Assembly: GCA_028277605.1 (NCBI GenBank)
Contig: JANQFZ010000068.1
Location: 84,898-148,897 of the forward strand
DNA: 64,000 nt
DNA from: Vallitaleaceae bacterium
GTDB lineage: Bacteria; Bacillota; Clostridia; Lachnospirales; Vallitaleaceae
Reading direction: 5' to 3'
Shown here: one piece after another, positions 46,230 to 55,743 of the stretch
How the letters are laid out: each line of letters begins with the position of its first letter
Numbering within the stretch: the first letter of the stretch is position 1
Notes under the pieces: generated by a model
Database searches by the model: none
What the model saw: the letters and a program-made list of their open reading frames with translations, nothing else
Told to the model about the DNA's origin: nothing
Program-made: the position numbers and the translations under genes

Positions 46230-47555
46230 ATGAGAATGTATGATCTAATAGATAAAAAGAAAAAGGGGCAGGCTTTATCGAAAGATGAGATTACTTTTAT
46301 GGTTGAGGGCTATACACAAGGTATGATTCCAGATTATCAGATGTCTGCGCTTCTTATGGCAGTTTATTTTAGAGGGATGAATGAGGAAGAAACATTAGCC
46401 TTGACTTTAGCTATGGCAGAGAGTGGTGAACAGCTGGACTTATCAGAGATTAGAGGTATTAAAGTAGATAAGCATAGTACAGGTGGTGTTGGTGATAAGA
46501 CGACTTTGGTTCTTGCACCTATGGTGTCTGCTTTAGGTATTCCTGTGGCTAAGATGTCAGGCAGAGGACTTGGGCATACAGGTGGCACTATTGACAAACT
46601 TGAATCAATACAAGGCTTTAACACCAGCATCTCAAAAAATGACTTTATTCATAATGTCAATACCATTGGACTGGCTATAGCAGGACAAACCGCTAACTTA
46701 GCACCAGCGGATAAGAAGCTATATGCTTTAAGAGATGTTACTGCAACTGTAGATAATCTATCATTAATTGCAAGTAGTATCATGAGTAAAAAAATTGCTT
46801 CGGGAGCTGATGGAATTGTTTTAGATGTTAAAACAGGTACAGGAGCCTTTATGAAAGACGAACAACAATCCTTTGAACTTGCCTCTGAAATGGTAAAAAT
46901 AGGTGATGGGCTTGGTAGAGAAACCTATGCTGTTATATCGGATATGAATCAACCGCTTGGGAGACATATAGGAAATGCTCTTGAAGTAAAAGAAGCCATT
47001 GAAACCTTAAGAGGTGAAGGACCAGATGATTTATTAGAGCTATGTGTTTCTCTAGGAAGCTATATGTTATTAGCGGCTAAAAGAGTAGAGGCGGTTGAGG
47101 AAGGTAGACGCTTACTACTAGATACCATTAAAAGCGGTCAGGCTCTAGAACAGCTTAAAAAGCTAGTAGAAGCTCAAGGTGGTGAAGCTAAAGCTATAGA
47201 CCATACAGATTTGCTGCCTAAAGCTTCTATTATTGAAAGAATTAAGTCTCCAATCTCAGGTTATATTAACAACATTATGACAGAAGAAATTGGTGTAGCT
47301 GCTATGCTTCTTGGCGGTGGCAGAGAAACTAAGGAAAGCGTGATAGATCCTGCTGTTGGTATTGTGCTAGAAAAAAGGCTGGGTGATAAAGTGGAAAAAG
47401 GAGAGACACTAGCAGTCATTCACGCTAATGACGAAGAAAAATTGCTGTTAGCTAAGCAGCATTACTTAAGTGCTTATCAAATTGCTCAGGATCAAACTAA
47501 ACCTATTCAACTCATTAAGGGATTTGTAAGTGCAGATGGAATAATTAGACATTAG
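46230..47555 (+). CDS. pdp: Pyrimidine-nucleoside phosphorylase
   Basis: Splits uridine, deoxyuridine and thymidine with phosphate. ATG 46230 gives 441 residues starting RMYDLIDKKKKG, matching family N-termini; TTG 46224 is too close to its GAGG site. Signatures: DKHSTGGVGDKTTLVLAP (phosphate loop), SGRGLGHTGGTIDKLE, and SSIMSKKIASGADGIVLDVK across about 185-205. The 206 bp gap upstream (46024-46229) is AT-rich and holds nothing recognisable. Confidence 0.95.
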   Translation: MRMYDLIDKKKKGQALSKDEITFMVEGYTQGMIPDYQMSALLMAVYFRGMNEEETLALTLAMAESGEQLDLSEIRGIKVDKHSTGGVGDKTTLVLAPMVSALGIPVAKMSGRGLGHTGGTIDKLESIQGFNTSISKNDFIHNVNTIGLAIAGQTANLAPADKKLYALRDVTATVDNLSLIASSIMSKKIASGADGIVLDVKTGTGAFMKDEQQSFELASEMVKIGDGLGRETYAVISDMNQPLGRHIGNALEVKEAIETLRGEGPDDLLELCVSLGSYMLLAAKRVEAVEEGRRLLLDTIKSGQALEQLKKLVEAQGGEAKAIDHTDLLPKASIIERIKSPISGYINNIMTEEIGVAAMLLGGGRETKESVIDPAVGIVLEKRLGDKVEKGETLAVIHANDEEKLLLAKQHYLSAYQIAQDQTKPIQLIKGFVSADGIIRH

Positions 47556-47634
47556 AAAAAAAGAATATTATTCCTTAAATCGTTTACTCTAATACTATAA
47601 ATGAATTCTTATTCATGGATAGGAGGAGTAGACT

Positions 47635-48813
47635 TTGAAACGAAGAATTGTAAGTATGATTATTTTAGTTATCATTTTATTCCCTATGGTGAGTAGTCCC
47701 ATTTATAGTGAAGAAGACGTTATAAATACAGCTTTAGATGTTAATGCACAATCAGCAGTTCTCATGGAGGCTTCTACGGGTAAGATAATTTATGAAAAAA
47801 ATGCCCATGAAAAACTTAGTCCTGCCAGTGTTACAAAAATTATGACGTTACTCTTAATCTATGAGGCTGTGGCATCTGGTAAAATTGACTGGGATAATGA
47901 AGTTGTTGTCAGTGAACATGCAGCAAGCATGGGTGGTTCTCAGGTTTATTTTGAACCCAACGAAGTTCAGAGTGCAAAGATTATGACAAAGTGTATTAGT
48001 ATAGCTTCTGCTAATGATGCAGCTGTAGCCATGGCTGAATTTATCGCAGGTTCTGAGGATGGGTTTGCCAACTTAATGAATGAGCGTGCCAAAGAGCTTG
48101 GTATGCAGAATACACATTTTGTCAATGCATCAGGCTTAGATGATGATAACCATTTAACGAGTGCTTATGATATTGCCCTTATGTCTAGAGAATTAATTAC
48201 CAAATTTCCTGAAATAAGTGAAACAGCTACCACATGGCAGGATAGTATCGTTCATAAGACAAGAAGAGGAGAAGAAGAGTTTGGCCTAACGAATACCAAT
48301 AAACTCATCAAATGGTATGAAGGTACTACAGGATTGAAAACAGGTTCAACCTCAAAGGCTCTATACTGCTTATCTGGGACAGCAAATCGTAACGGTATAC
48401 ATCTTATTGGGGTAGTCATGGCAGCACCCGATTACAAAACTAGATTTAGAGAAGTTATGAAAATGCTAGACTATGGATTTGCGAATTGCAAAATCTACGA
48501 AGATAAGATTGCATCACAAAAAATAGCTGAAATGGATGTCAAGAGAGGTATCTTTCCAACTGTGGATTTACTTGCCAAGCAGGATTTTAGCTGTCTACTA
48601 GATCCGGATATGAATCAAAAGGAAATTCAAAAGGAATTTGTATTAGAAGATGAGGCTAGAGCACCAATTAAGGAAGGTGATAAATTAGGGGAGTTGATAT
48701 ATAAAGCTGGCAATAAAGAACTAGGAAGAGTGGATTTAATTGCAAGTCAGGAAATAGAAGAAGCAACACTCTCTCATTACATTAAGTATTTGTTTAAAAA
48801 ATACTTTGGATAA
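47635..48813 (+). CDS. D-alanyl-D-alanine carboxypeptidase, DacF-like (first copy)
   Basis: Penicillin-binding protein 5-type enzyme trimming peptidoglycan stem peptides. TTG 47635 lies 7 bases after AGGAGGA. The 392 residues have a signal peptide (about 1-25), catalytic S65-V-T-K68, SAN (ASANDAA) as the second motif and KTG (GLKTGST) as the third, then a C-terminal beta-rich domain and a short amphipathic membrane anchor (LSHYIKYLFKKYF). A second paralogue lies at 55.7 kb. Confidence 0.95.
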   Translation: MKRRIVSMIILVIILFPMVSSPIYSEEDVINTALDVNAQSAVLMEASTGKIIYEKNAHEKLSPASVTKIMTLLLIYEAVASGKIDWDNEVVVSEHAASMGGSQVYFEPNEVQSAKIMTKCISIASANDAAVAMAEFIAGSEDGFANLMNERAKELGMQNTHFVNASGLDDDNHLTSAYDIALMSRELITKFPEISETATTWQDSIVHKTRRGEEEFGLTNTNKLIKWYEGTTGLKTGSTSKALYCLSGTANRNGIHLIGVVMAAPDYKTRFREVMKMLDYGFANCKIYEDKIASQKIAEMDVKRGIFPTVDLLAKQDFSCLLDPDMNQKEIQKEFVLEDEARAPIKEGDKLGELIYKAGNKELGRVDLIASQEIEEATLSHYIKYLFKKYFG

Positions 48814-48819
48814 ACCTTA

Positions 48820-48846
48820 GGACTGCTGGTATAGCAGTCCTTTTTT
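48820..48846 (+). terminator. Rho-independent terminator after first dacF
   Basis: GGACTGCT (48820-48827) pairs with AGCAGTCC (48833-48840), 5-base loop, then six T (48841-48846). It isolates the carboxypeptidase gene from the Bce module. Confidence 0.9.
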
Positions 48847-48882
48847 AGTTTTATTGTATGATATCTACTATTATAAAAAATG

Positions 48883-48910
48883 TTGTATTCAAAAATTGAT
48901 ATGCTATAAT
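48883..48910 (+). promoter_or_regulatory. Promoter of the bceRS-like genes
   Basis: TTGTAT (48883-48888), 16-base spacer, TATAAT (48905-48910) with an extended TGC before it. It lies about 47 bp before the regulator start. No BceR-type box is seen here, so the regulator pair is probably constitutive. Confidence 0.65.
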
Positions 48911-48956
48911 AAGCACAATGGTAAGGATCAATCTTTATGGTTAAAGGAGCCTGCAT

Positions 48957-49631
48957 ATGTACAAAATACTCGTCGTAGAAGATGATAGAAATATAGCACA
49001 GATCATAGAACATAGTATAGAAAAATGGGGATATCATACGTATGGTATCAAGGACTTTTCTGATATATTAAACGCATTTATAAATTATAAGCCGCATTTA
49101 GTATTATTGGATATCATACTTCCTTGCTATGATGGCTATCATTGGTGCAGAAAAATTCGTGAACTCTCCTCAGTTCCTATTCTATTTATTTCATCGAAAG
49201 ATTCTAATATGGATATTGTTATGGCTGTTAATATGGGCGGAGATGATTTCCTTCAAAAGCCCTTTTCTATAGAAGTTCTTATTGCCAAGATCAACGCATT
49301 ACTAAGACGTACTTATGCCTACATTAATGAACACTCAAGTATGGTAGAATATAAAGATGTGATTCTCAATATGGATAACCATACTCTAAGTCATAAGGAT
49401 AATGTGTTAGAGCTTACAAAGAATGAATTTAGAATACTATCCATACTTATGAGAAATGGAGGCAGTATTATTTCAAGGGAAAAAATCATGCGAAAGTTAT
49501 GGGAGCATGAGAGCTTTGTTGATGACAATACATTGACTGTCAATATTAATCGACTTAGAAAAAAGCTTGAAACCATTCAACTCATAGACTTTATTATAAC
49601 TAAGAAAGGGCAGGGATATAGTTTAAGATGA
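48957..49631 (+). CDS. Response regulator, BceR/OmpR type
   Basis: Two-component regulator of a peptide-antibiotic resistance module. The 224-residue product has a receiver (D9-D10, phospho-acceptor D52 in LLDIILP, K in LQKPF) and an OmpR winged-helix DNA-binding domain (about 125-222; ELTKNEFRILSILMRNGG, VDDNTLTVNINRLRKKL). Start ATG 48957 follows AAAGGAG. The kinase gene overlaps its last codon, and the BceR-type operator ahead of the ABC transporter supports its role. Confidence 0.93.
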   Translation: MYKILVVEDDRNIAQIIEHSIEKWGYHTYGIKDFSDILNAFINYKPHLVLLDIILPCYDGYHWCRKIRELSSVPILFISSKDSNMDIVMAVNMGGDDFLQKPFSIEVLIAKINALLRRTYAYINEHSSMVEYKDVILNMDNHTLSHKDNVLELTKNEFRILSILMRNGGSIISREKIMRKLWEHESFVDDNTLTVNINRLRKKLETIQLIDFIITKKGQGYSLR

Positions 49632-50647
49632 AAATAAGCAGGTATTTACTCTATAAGCGCTCTTCCATTATTCTATATATTACTCTAATGATCATTATAA
49701 ATGGTCTAATCGTTGTAGATATTGTAGAATTAAAAAAAAGTACTATGATATACTTAAATAGCTTAACCTTACTCATTCTTCTTATCTACTTGCTTATTGA
49801 ATACATCAAGATTAAGCGTGTTTATACAATACTAGATGAAGCGCTTCAACATCAAAGCTACCATAAACTATTAGATTATTACAGTGAAGATTTACTAATG
49901 AAAAAATTTGCAGAACTCTTCACATATTTCTATCATCATATGCATGGTACTTATGGAAAAATAGTTCATGATAAAAATGATTTCTCTGATTACCTCACAT
50001 CATGGATCCATTCTATCAAAACCCCCATAACAGCATCACGGTTACTCATTGATAATCATACCCCTAGTGAGTACTTAATAGCTCAACTAGAAAGTGAATT
50101 GGATACTATTGAAACTTATATAGAGCAAGCCCTATATTATGCAAGACTAGATAGTTTTTCAAAGGATTACCTTATAGGAGAGGTCTATCTTAAAGATATC
50201 ATACATGCCTCATTAAAAAGATATGCCAAGTATTTTATTGAGAAAAAAATTAAAGTCAGTCTTAATGTTAATAATAAAAAAGTACTCAGTGATAAAAAAT
50301 GGCTCTTATTTATTATCAATCAGATTATATCTAATGCTGTTAAATATACCAATCTTAATGATACCATACAAATATGGGTACAAGAGGATGAAAGGAAAAC
50401 TACTCTTCATATTAAGGATTCAGGTATGGGTATTCGTGAAGAAGATCTACCTAGAATTTTTAATAAAGGCTTTACAGGCTCAAATGGCAGAGTTAAGGAG
50501 CATTCAACTGGCATAGGTCTTTATTTAGCCAAAAAAATGGTCAAAAAACTGGGGCATGATATTAAGGTGTCCTCTCGATACGGACAGTTTACCGTAGTGA
50601 AAATTGTATTCTATAAATTCGCTGATTATACAGATATTGTTAAATGA
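49628..50647 (+). CDS. BceS-type intramembrane-sensing histidine kinase
   Basis: 339 residues: two membrane helices (about 12-31 and 41-60) with almost no external loop, as in kinases that sense through their partner transporter. The H-box is WIHSIKTPI (phospho-His 128), then the N-box (INQIISNAVKY), G1 (DSGMGI) and G2 (STGIGLYLAKK). It overlaps the regulator by four bases. No extracellular sensor domain is present, consistent with sensing via the BceAB-like permease. Confidence 0.94.
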   Translation: MKISRYLLYKRSSIILYITLMIIINGLIVVDIVELKKSTMIYLNSLTLLILLIYLLIEYIKIKRVYTILDEALQHQSYHKLLDYYSEDLLMKKFAELFTYFYHHMHGTYGKIVHDKNDFSDYLTSWIHSIKTPITASRLLIDNHTPSEYLIAQLESELDTIETYIEQALYYARLDSFSKDYLIGEVYLKDIIHASLKRYAKYFIEKKIKVSLNVNNKKVLSDKKWLLFIINQIISNAVKYTNLNDTIQIWVQEDERKTTLHIKDSGMGIREEDLPRIFNKGFTGSNGRVKEHSTGIGLYLAKKMVKKLGHDIKVSSRYGQFTVVKIVFYKFADYTDIVK

Positions 50648-50660
50648 TATGATGATGGAT

Positions 50661-50676
50661 CTTACATTAATGTAAG
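50661..50676. promoter_or_regulatory. BceR-type operator upstream of the ABC transporter
   Basis: CTTACATTAATGTAAG is a perfect 16-bp palindrome containing TTACA-N4-TGTAA, the known consensus (TnACA-N4-TGTAA) of BceR-type regulators. It lies 89 bp before the ATPase start, in the gap following the kinase gene, so the regulator should induce bceAB expression. Confidence 0.8.
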
Positions 50677-50764
50677 GATAAGCTTCTTATTGTAAGCTAG
50701 AACAATGGCTGCCCAGTCAAAGCTTTATTATAATAAACTCATAATATGTTATTGGAGGTTCATT

Positions 50765-51529
50765 ATGAGTACAATACTTAAAACAAAGAATTTAACGAAA
50801 ATTTATGGTACAAAATTCAATACGCTTACCGCTTTAGACAATGTCAATTTTGAAATAAATAAAGGTGAATTTGTAGGTATTATGGGTCCTTCTGGTGCTG
50901 GCAAAAGCACACTACTCAATGTCATTTCTACGATTGATACCCCTACAACAGGTACTATATATTTTGAGAAAGAAAATATTTCACAATTGAAGGGCAATCA
51001 GCTCTCAGATTTTAGGAAGCAGAATTTGGGTTTTATTTTTCAGGACTTTAATTTACTAGATACGCTTACCGTAAAAGAAAATATGATTTTACCATTATCT
51101 GTTAGTAATATGCCCTATAAAGAAATAGAAAAACGTGTTGCTAAAACAGGATTACTATTGGGGATTACTGATATATTAAACAAGTATCCTTTTGAAATAT
51201 CCGGTGGACAAAAACAAAGAACGGCTGCTGGTAGAGCCATCATCCACCAACCAGGTCTTATTTTAGCCGACGAACCTACAGGTGCCTTAGACTCAAAGTC
51301 TGCTACAGAATTATTAAATTGTTTATCTGATCTAAATACACATCATCATGCCACGATCCTACTTGTTACACATGATCCATTTGCAGCAAGTTACTGCAGT
51401 AGAATTATGTTTATTAAAGATGGCAGAATGTATTCTGAGATTTACAGCAACGGTAATAGAAAAAGCTTCTACACCAAAGTTATTGAGATGTTAGCAGCAT
51501 TAGGAGGTGGCATCCATGACGTTTTATAG
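50765..51529 (+). CDS. BceA-type ABC transporter ATPase
   Basis: ATP-binding subunit of a peptide-antibiotic sensing and detoxification transporter. ATG 50765, after TTGGAGG, gives 254 residues; the upstream ATG 50705 lacks a site. Motifs: Walker A GPSGAGKST, Q-loop FIFQDFNLLDTLTV, signature ISGGQKQR (ISGGQ form), Walker B ILADEPTGALDS and the VTHD switch His. It is of the MacB/BceA clade. The permease starts 14 bases before its stop. Confidence 0.95.
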   Translation: MSTILKTKNLTKIYGTKFNTLTALDNVNFEINKGEFVGIMGPSGAGKSTLLNVISTIDTPTTGTIYFEKENISQLKGNQLSDFRKQNLGFIFQDFNLLDTLTVKENMILPLSVSNMPYKEIEKRVAKTGLLLGITDILNKYPFEISGGQKQRTAAGRAIIHQPGLILADEPTGALDSKSATELLNCLSDLNTHHHATILLVTHDPFAASYCSRIMFIKDGRMYSEIYSNGNRKSFYTKVIEMLAALGGGIHDVL

Positions 51530-53435
51530 TTTAGCTATGAAAAATATTAAAAGGAATTTTAGAAACTATTCCTTGTATATTTTTTCTACTACTTTAAGTA
51601 TTTTTATTTACTATGCCTTTTCAACAATAAGATATAATGATAAGATTTTTACCGTAGCAGAAGAAGTACTTAAATTTAAAGCATTACTTCAAATGTCTAA
51701 TTATATTATCGCCTTTGTAGTTGTCATATTCATTTGGTATGCCAATACTTTTTTTATGAAAAAAAGAAAAAAGGAAGTTGCCTTATTCTCATTAGTCGGT
51801 GTTAAGAAAACTCAAATCGGGCGTATGTTATTAATAGAAAATGCCTTAGTTGCTCTTATTTCTTTAGTACTTGGTATCCTTATAGGCATTATCTTTTCCA
51901 AGTTTCTTATTATGATACTGCTAAGAATTATGCTGATACGTGTTGAGATACCTTTTAGTATCCCGATTAAATCAGTCATTGAAACCACTATTATTTTTGC
52001 TGCTATTTTTTTGGTTGTGTCCGTTCACAGCTACACCCTTGTTTATCGTGTAAAAATCATAGATTTGTTTCATTCATCAAAAAAGAAAGAACAAGAACCT
52101 AAAACTAATATTTTTATGGCTACAGCATCAATTATACTGATTGGTTGTGGCTATTATTTATCCCAGCATGCTGTAAATGACTATTTCTTAACTTACGCTC
52201 TGATCATATCAGGTTGTGTTATCATAGGCACATTCCCCTTATTTTCATCATTTACTACGGCTCTATTCAAATATCTTAAAAGACATAAAAAGCTGTTCTA
52301 TAAAGGGACTAATCTAATTACCCTAACCAATCTTACTTATAAACTAAAAAGTCATGCAAGAACTCTTGCTATCATAACTCTTTTAACAGCTACCACTATA
52401 TCTGCAATGGGATCCTTATATGGTCTTTATGTTACATTGTCTAGAGCTAATGAAAATGAGCATCCTTATAGTTATGTTTTTAGAGAAGAGAATATGGATA
52501 GTACTGATGAAATTGTTGATATTATTGAACAATACCCCAACCATAAAATATTAGACAAAGAAAGATTCACTTTCTTAGCAATTACTACCGATATGCAATC
52601 TATTCATAATGAAGAAAGTTATTTTAATAGGGAAAGCGTGTCAATGGCTTATAGTAAACTTAGTGACTATAATCAAGTTGCTGCAAAACAAGGCTTACCT
52701 ACCTTTCAACATCTTGAAGATAATGAATGTATCTTAGTGACGCCATATTATCATTTTGATACCTTTGGACCTGCTAACCAAAACCAAATTGTGATAAAAA
52801 ATGCTCCTAATGAAAGATATGTACTCAAGGATGTGGTGCAAAAAGCGTTTCTAAGCACCAATTATTATCCTTTTACTGCTGTAGTAAGCGATGAGAAATA
52901 TCATGCTATATCGTTAGCGGGTAATCCAACTGATACAATGATAGGTATTGAGGTCAAGAATGAAGTTTTTAGTCAGTCGCTTACGACTCAATTAAAAGAC
53001 TATTGTAAAGGCAAAAATATCTCTATCACAGATTACTATACAACCATAAGAACCCTTTCAGAAAAGAAAGCTGTGGCACTTTTTTCAGGATTTTTCTTGG
53101 GGGTCGTATTCTTAATAGCGACTGGTAGCATCATCTATCTTAAGTTAATCACAGAAGCCTATGAAGAGAAAGATAAATTTATTATTTTAAGAAAACTTGG
53201 ATTTAGTTACAAGGAAATTAAAACTATTGCTAAGAAACAGATTTTTATTATATTTGCCATGCCTCTTATTATAGGTATTATACATGCCTGCTTTGCATTA
53301 TCCACCTTTAATCATATGCTTGTAATAGATGCTACAGATGCATTTATTGTAGCAATCTTATTCTTTGTAATAATATATTTTGCCTATTATTGGTTAACGG
53401 TGAACTATTATAATAAAGTATTATCTAAATCTTGA
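51516..53435 (+). CDS. BceB-type ABC transporter permease (FtsX-like)
   Basis: 639 residues, with ATG 51516 placed 8 bases after AGGAGG within bceA. Architecture matches BceB: about ten membrane segments with FtsX-like domains near residues 55-180 and 510-639, and a long extracellular domain (about 305-510) between segments 7 and 8 that senses the peptide. The KKRKKEVALFSLVGVKKTQIGRML region is typical. Which antibiotic is recognised cannot be read from sequence. Confidence 0.94.
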   Translation: MTFYSLAMKNIKRNFRNYSLYIFSTTLSIFIYYAFSTIRYNDKIFTVAEEVLKFKALLQMSNYIIAFVVVIFIWYANTFFMKKRKKEVALFSLVGVKKTQIGRMLLIENALVALISLVLGILIGIIFSKFLIMILLRIMLIRVEIPFSIPIKSVIETTIIFAAIFLVVSVHSYTLVYRVKIIDLFHSSKKKEQEPKTNIFMATASIILIGCGYYLSQHAVNDYFLTYALIISGCVIIGTFPLFSSFTTALFKYLKRHKKLFYKGTNLITLTNLTYKLKSHARTLAIITLLTATTISAMGSLYGLYVTLSRANENEHPYSYVFREENMDSTDEIVDIIEQYPNHKILDKERFTFLAITTDMQSIHNEESYFNRESVSMAYSKLSDYNQVAAKQGLPTFQHLEDNECILVTPYYHFDTFGPANQNQIVIKNAPNERYVLKDVVQKAFLSTNYYPFTAVVSDEKYHAISLAGNPTDTMIGIEVKNEVFSQSLTTQLKDYCKGKNISITDYYTTIRTLSEKKAVALFSGFFLGVVFLIATGSIIYLKLITEAYEEKDKFIILRKLGFSYKEIKTIAKKQIFIIFAMPLIIGIIHACFALSTFNHMLVIDATDAFIVAILFFVIIYFAYYWLTVNYYNKVLSKS

Positions 53436-53710
53436 TTTAAGAATTAGAATACTTTCTCTATTTTTTATTAGATCCTTAATACTAAATTGAAATTAGGATT
53501 AGATTCACGTTTAGATATTATGGAGCCATTTATGATTTACCTTTGACTTTTATTAACCTTAAATTTTTGCTGTCAGTCATAACTTTTAATAAAGGTTTTA
53601 TAAATGTTAAAACTCAAAAGATAATAATCTTGAAATTTTACCCAATAATGAGTAAAATAACATATAGGTTTAAAATCTTTAATAAAAGTATATGGAAAGG
53701 AGTTGATAGA

Positions 53711-54301
53711 TTGGTTGAATTATTGGCGGTTTATGGAATTAAACTAATTTGTGCTTGTGTTGTGGTTATCCTACATGAATTATCTAAGGTTGTTGCCATG
53801 AATGTTCTTGTACATCCTATTTACAAACATAACCAGCGCTCAAAATTTAACATTCGTTCTTATATTGACCCTATAGGAATCTTATCTTTTATGATGCTTA
53901 ATGTGGGGTGGCAGAAACCTGTTACAATAAATCCCAATCACCTAAGAGATAGAAAAAAAGGACTTATCGCTATTGCCTTTTCGGGTATTTTGATAAGCTT
54001 ATTGTTAACGGCTGTACTCATTCCAATTTATCTATATGTACGTGCAGATAGCGGTTATTTTGCAACAGCCATTTTAATATTGATTCGATATAATTTTTCT
54101 ATTGCTATCATTAATTTATTACCAATTCCACCATTGGATATAACCAAGCTGATTTATGCTTTATCTCCCAATGGATATATTAAACTCATTCAATATGAGA
54201 AAGTTATTCATGCCTTTTTTATTTTGTTTTTAGCAATGGGATTTATCGGTGGATTTGTTGAATCCATGTTTACACCAATTTACTATATTCTTCTAGGATA
54301 G
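53711..54301 (+). CDS. Site-2 protease-like membrane protein with altered zinc motif
   Basis: The gene is set back in the 275 bp gap after bceB. TTG 53711, 8 bases after AAAGGAG, gives 196 residues; a longer reading from TTG 53543 adds 56 unlike residues. The layout is that of an M50 protein: zinc-motif position HELSK (22-26) in helix 1 where HExxH is expected, YIDPIGIL, and NLLPIPPLDITKL near the end with its Asp. The second histidine is replaced by Lys, so peptidase activity is doubtful. It lies just before scpA, as M50 genes do in many clostridia. Confidence 0.8.
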   Translation: MVELLAVYGIKLICACVVVILHELSKVVAMNVLVHPIYKHNQRSKFNIRSYIDPIGILSFMMLNVGWQKPVTINPNHLRDRKKGLIAIAFSGILISLLLTAVLIPIYLYVRADSGYFATAILILIRYNFSIAIINLLPIPPLDITKLIYALSPNGYIKLIQYEKVIHAFFILFLAMGFIGGFVESMFTPIYYILLG

Positions 54302-54363
54302 GAGTATAATTAAGTTAGAAAAGTAGCAAAAAAGAAAAAAGACTATTGAATTGGGGTGAAAGA

Positions 54364-55131
54364 TTGAGTTTAGCTGTTAAGCTCAGTGTGTTTGAAGGAC
54401 CATTAGAGCTGCTTTTGCATCTGATAGATAAGAATAAGGTAAGTATTTATGATATACCTATTGCAACCATTACAGAGCAATACATCGCCTATCTAGAATC
54501 TATGCAGGAAAAAAACATGGATATCATGAGCGAATTTATAGAAATGGCTGCAACTTTAATCAGCATCAAATCAAAAATGCTTTTACCTGCAGTGAAAAAT
54601 GATGAGGATGAGGCGTTAGATCCACGTACAGAATTAATAGAAAAACTATTAGAATACAAGAAATTTAAAGTCATTACCTCTCAGCTTAAAGGTAAACAAA
54701 TGGATGCTGAGAAAATGGTATTTAAAAGTGCCTCTATTCCTTTGGAGCTTTTGGAGAAATCCAGTGATGTTGATGTAGAGGCCTTATTAACAGGCATTGA
54801 TTTAACCAAGCTTTATTCAATTTTTACTAAGCTGATTAAAAGGCAGAAAAATAGATTTGACCCCATACGCAGCAAATTTGGTAATATAAAAAAAGAGACT
54901 TTTACTGTCAAAGATAAGATGGATGAAATTCTTAAGTTAAGAGAACATAAACCAATGGTTAGTTTTACTGAACTATTAGCAGATGCGTATTCCAGAGTTG
55001 AGATGATTGTTACCTTTTTGGCTGTATTAGAAATGATAAAAATGGGCTATGTGCATATCCAGCAAACAGCACTTTTTGATGATATTACCATTACGTTTAG
55101 GGATAGAAGGGACAACTATGCAGTTAAGTAA
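54364..55131 (+). CDS. scpA: Segregation and condensation protein A
   Basis: ScpA is the kleisin subunit bridging SMC heads in chromosome condensation. TTG 54364 follows GGGGTGAA and gives 255 residues starting SLAVKLSVFEGPLELLLHLID, the normal N-terminus; TTG 54346 lies before that site. The N-terminal domain contains KVSIYDIPIATITEQYIAYL, and the C-terminal winged-helix region is VSFTELLADAYSRVEMIVTFLAVLEMIKMG (about 212-240). It overlaps scpB by 14 bases. Confidence 0.95.
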   Translation: MSLAVKLSVFEGPLELLLHLIDKNKVSIYDIPIATITEQYIAYLESMQEKNMDIMSEFIEMAATLISIKSKMLLPAVKNDEDEALDPRTELIEKLLEYKKFKVITSQLKGKQMDAEKMVFKSASIPLELLEKSSDVDVEALLTGIDLTKLYSIFTKLIKRQKNRFDPIRSKFGNIKKETFTVKDKMDEILKLREHKPMVSFTELLADAYSRVEMIVTFLAVLEMIKMGYVHIQQTALFDDITITFRDRRDNYAVK

Positions 55132-55687
55132 GATTGAAGCAGTAATAGAAGCTATATTATTCACCATGGGAGAAGCTGTTGAGTTAGAAAAGCTGGCAAA
55201 AGCTATTGAACATGATGAACCTACCACTAACAAGCTCATGAATAAGCTTATACACAAATATGAATCGGAGTGTAGGGGTGTAAAAATTATTCAGATAGAC
55301 ACTGGGTACCAAATGTGTACTAAAGAAACCTATTATGATTTTGTTAAAAAGGTAGCAACAAAAACTCAAAGCATACAATTAACCGATGTATTATTAGAAA
55401 CACTATCTATTATTGCTTATAAACAACCCATTACTAAGGCTCATATTGAGCAAATACGAGGGGTTCGTTCTAATCATGCGGTCAATAAGCTGATCGAATA
55501 TCAGTTGGTAAGTGAATGTGGTCGATTAGAGGCGCCTGGAAGACCTATTTTATTTGGAACCACAGAAGCTTTTTTACGACATTTTGGTTTTAAATCCTTA
55601 GGAGAATTACCCATCCTAAAAGATGAAAAATTATCAGAAATAAAAAGCGAGGTCGAAAAAGAGGTTCAACTTAAACTACAGGAATAA
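55118..55687 (+). CDS. scpB: Segregation and condensation protein B
   Basis: ScpB dimer binds ScpA in the SMC complex. ATG 55118 gives 189 residues beginning QLSKIEAVIEAILFTMGE; a reading from 55049 would add 23 residues shared with scpA's frame and is rejected. It has two winged-helix domains; the second includes LSIIAYKQPITKAHIEQIRGV and APGRPILFGTTEAFLRHFG, the most conserved ScpB stretches. The overlap with scpA suggests coupled translation. Confidence 0.97.
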   Translation: MQLSKIEAVIEAILFTMGEAVELEKLAKAIEHDEPTTNKLMNKLIHKYESECRGVKIIQIDTGYQMCTKETYYDFVKKVATKTQSIQLTDVLLETLSIIAYKQPITKAHIEQIRGVRSNHAVNKLIEYQLVSECGRLEAPGRPILFGTTEAFLRHFGFKSLGELPILKDEKLSEIKSEVEKEVQLKLQE

Positions 55688-55743
55688 TTCACCTCAAACT
55701 ACTATACATTGTTAATAAGAAGCATAAATGGGGTGGATGAGCC

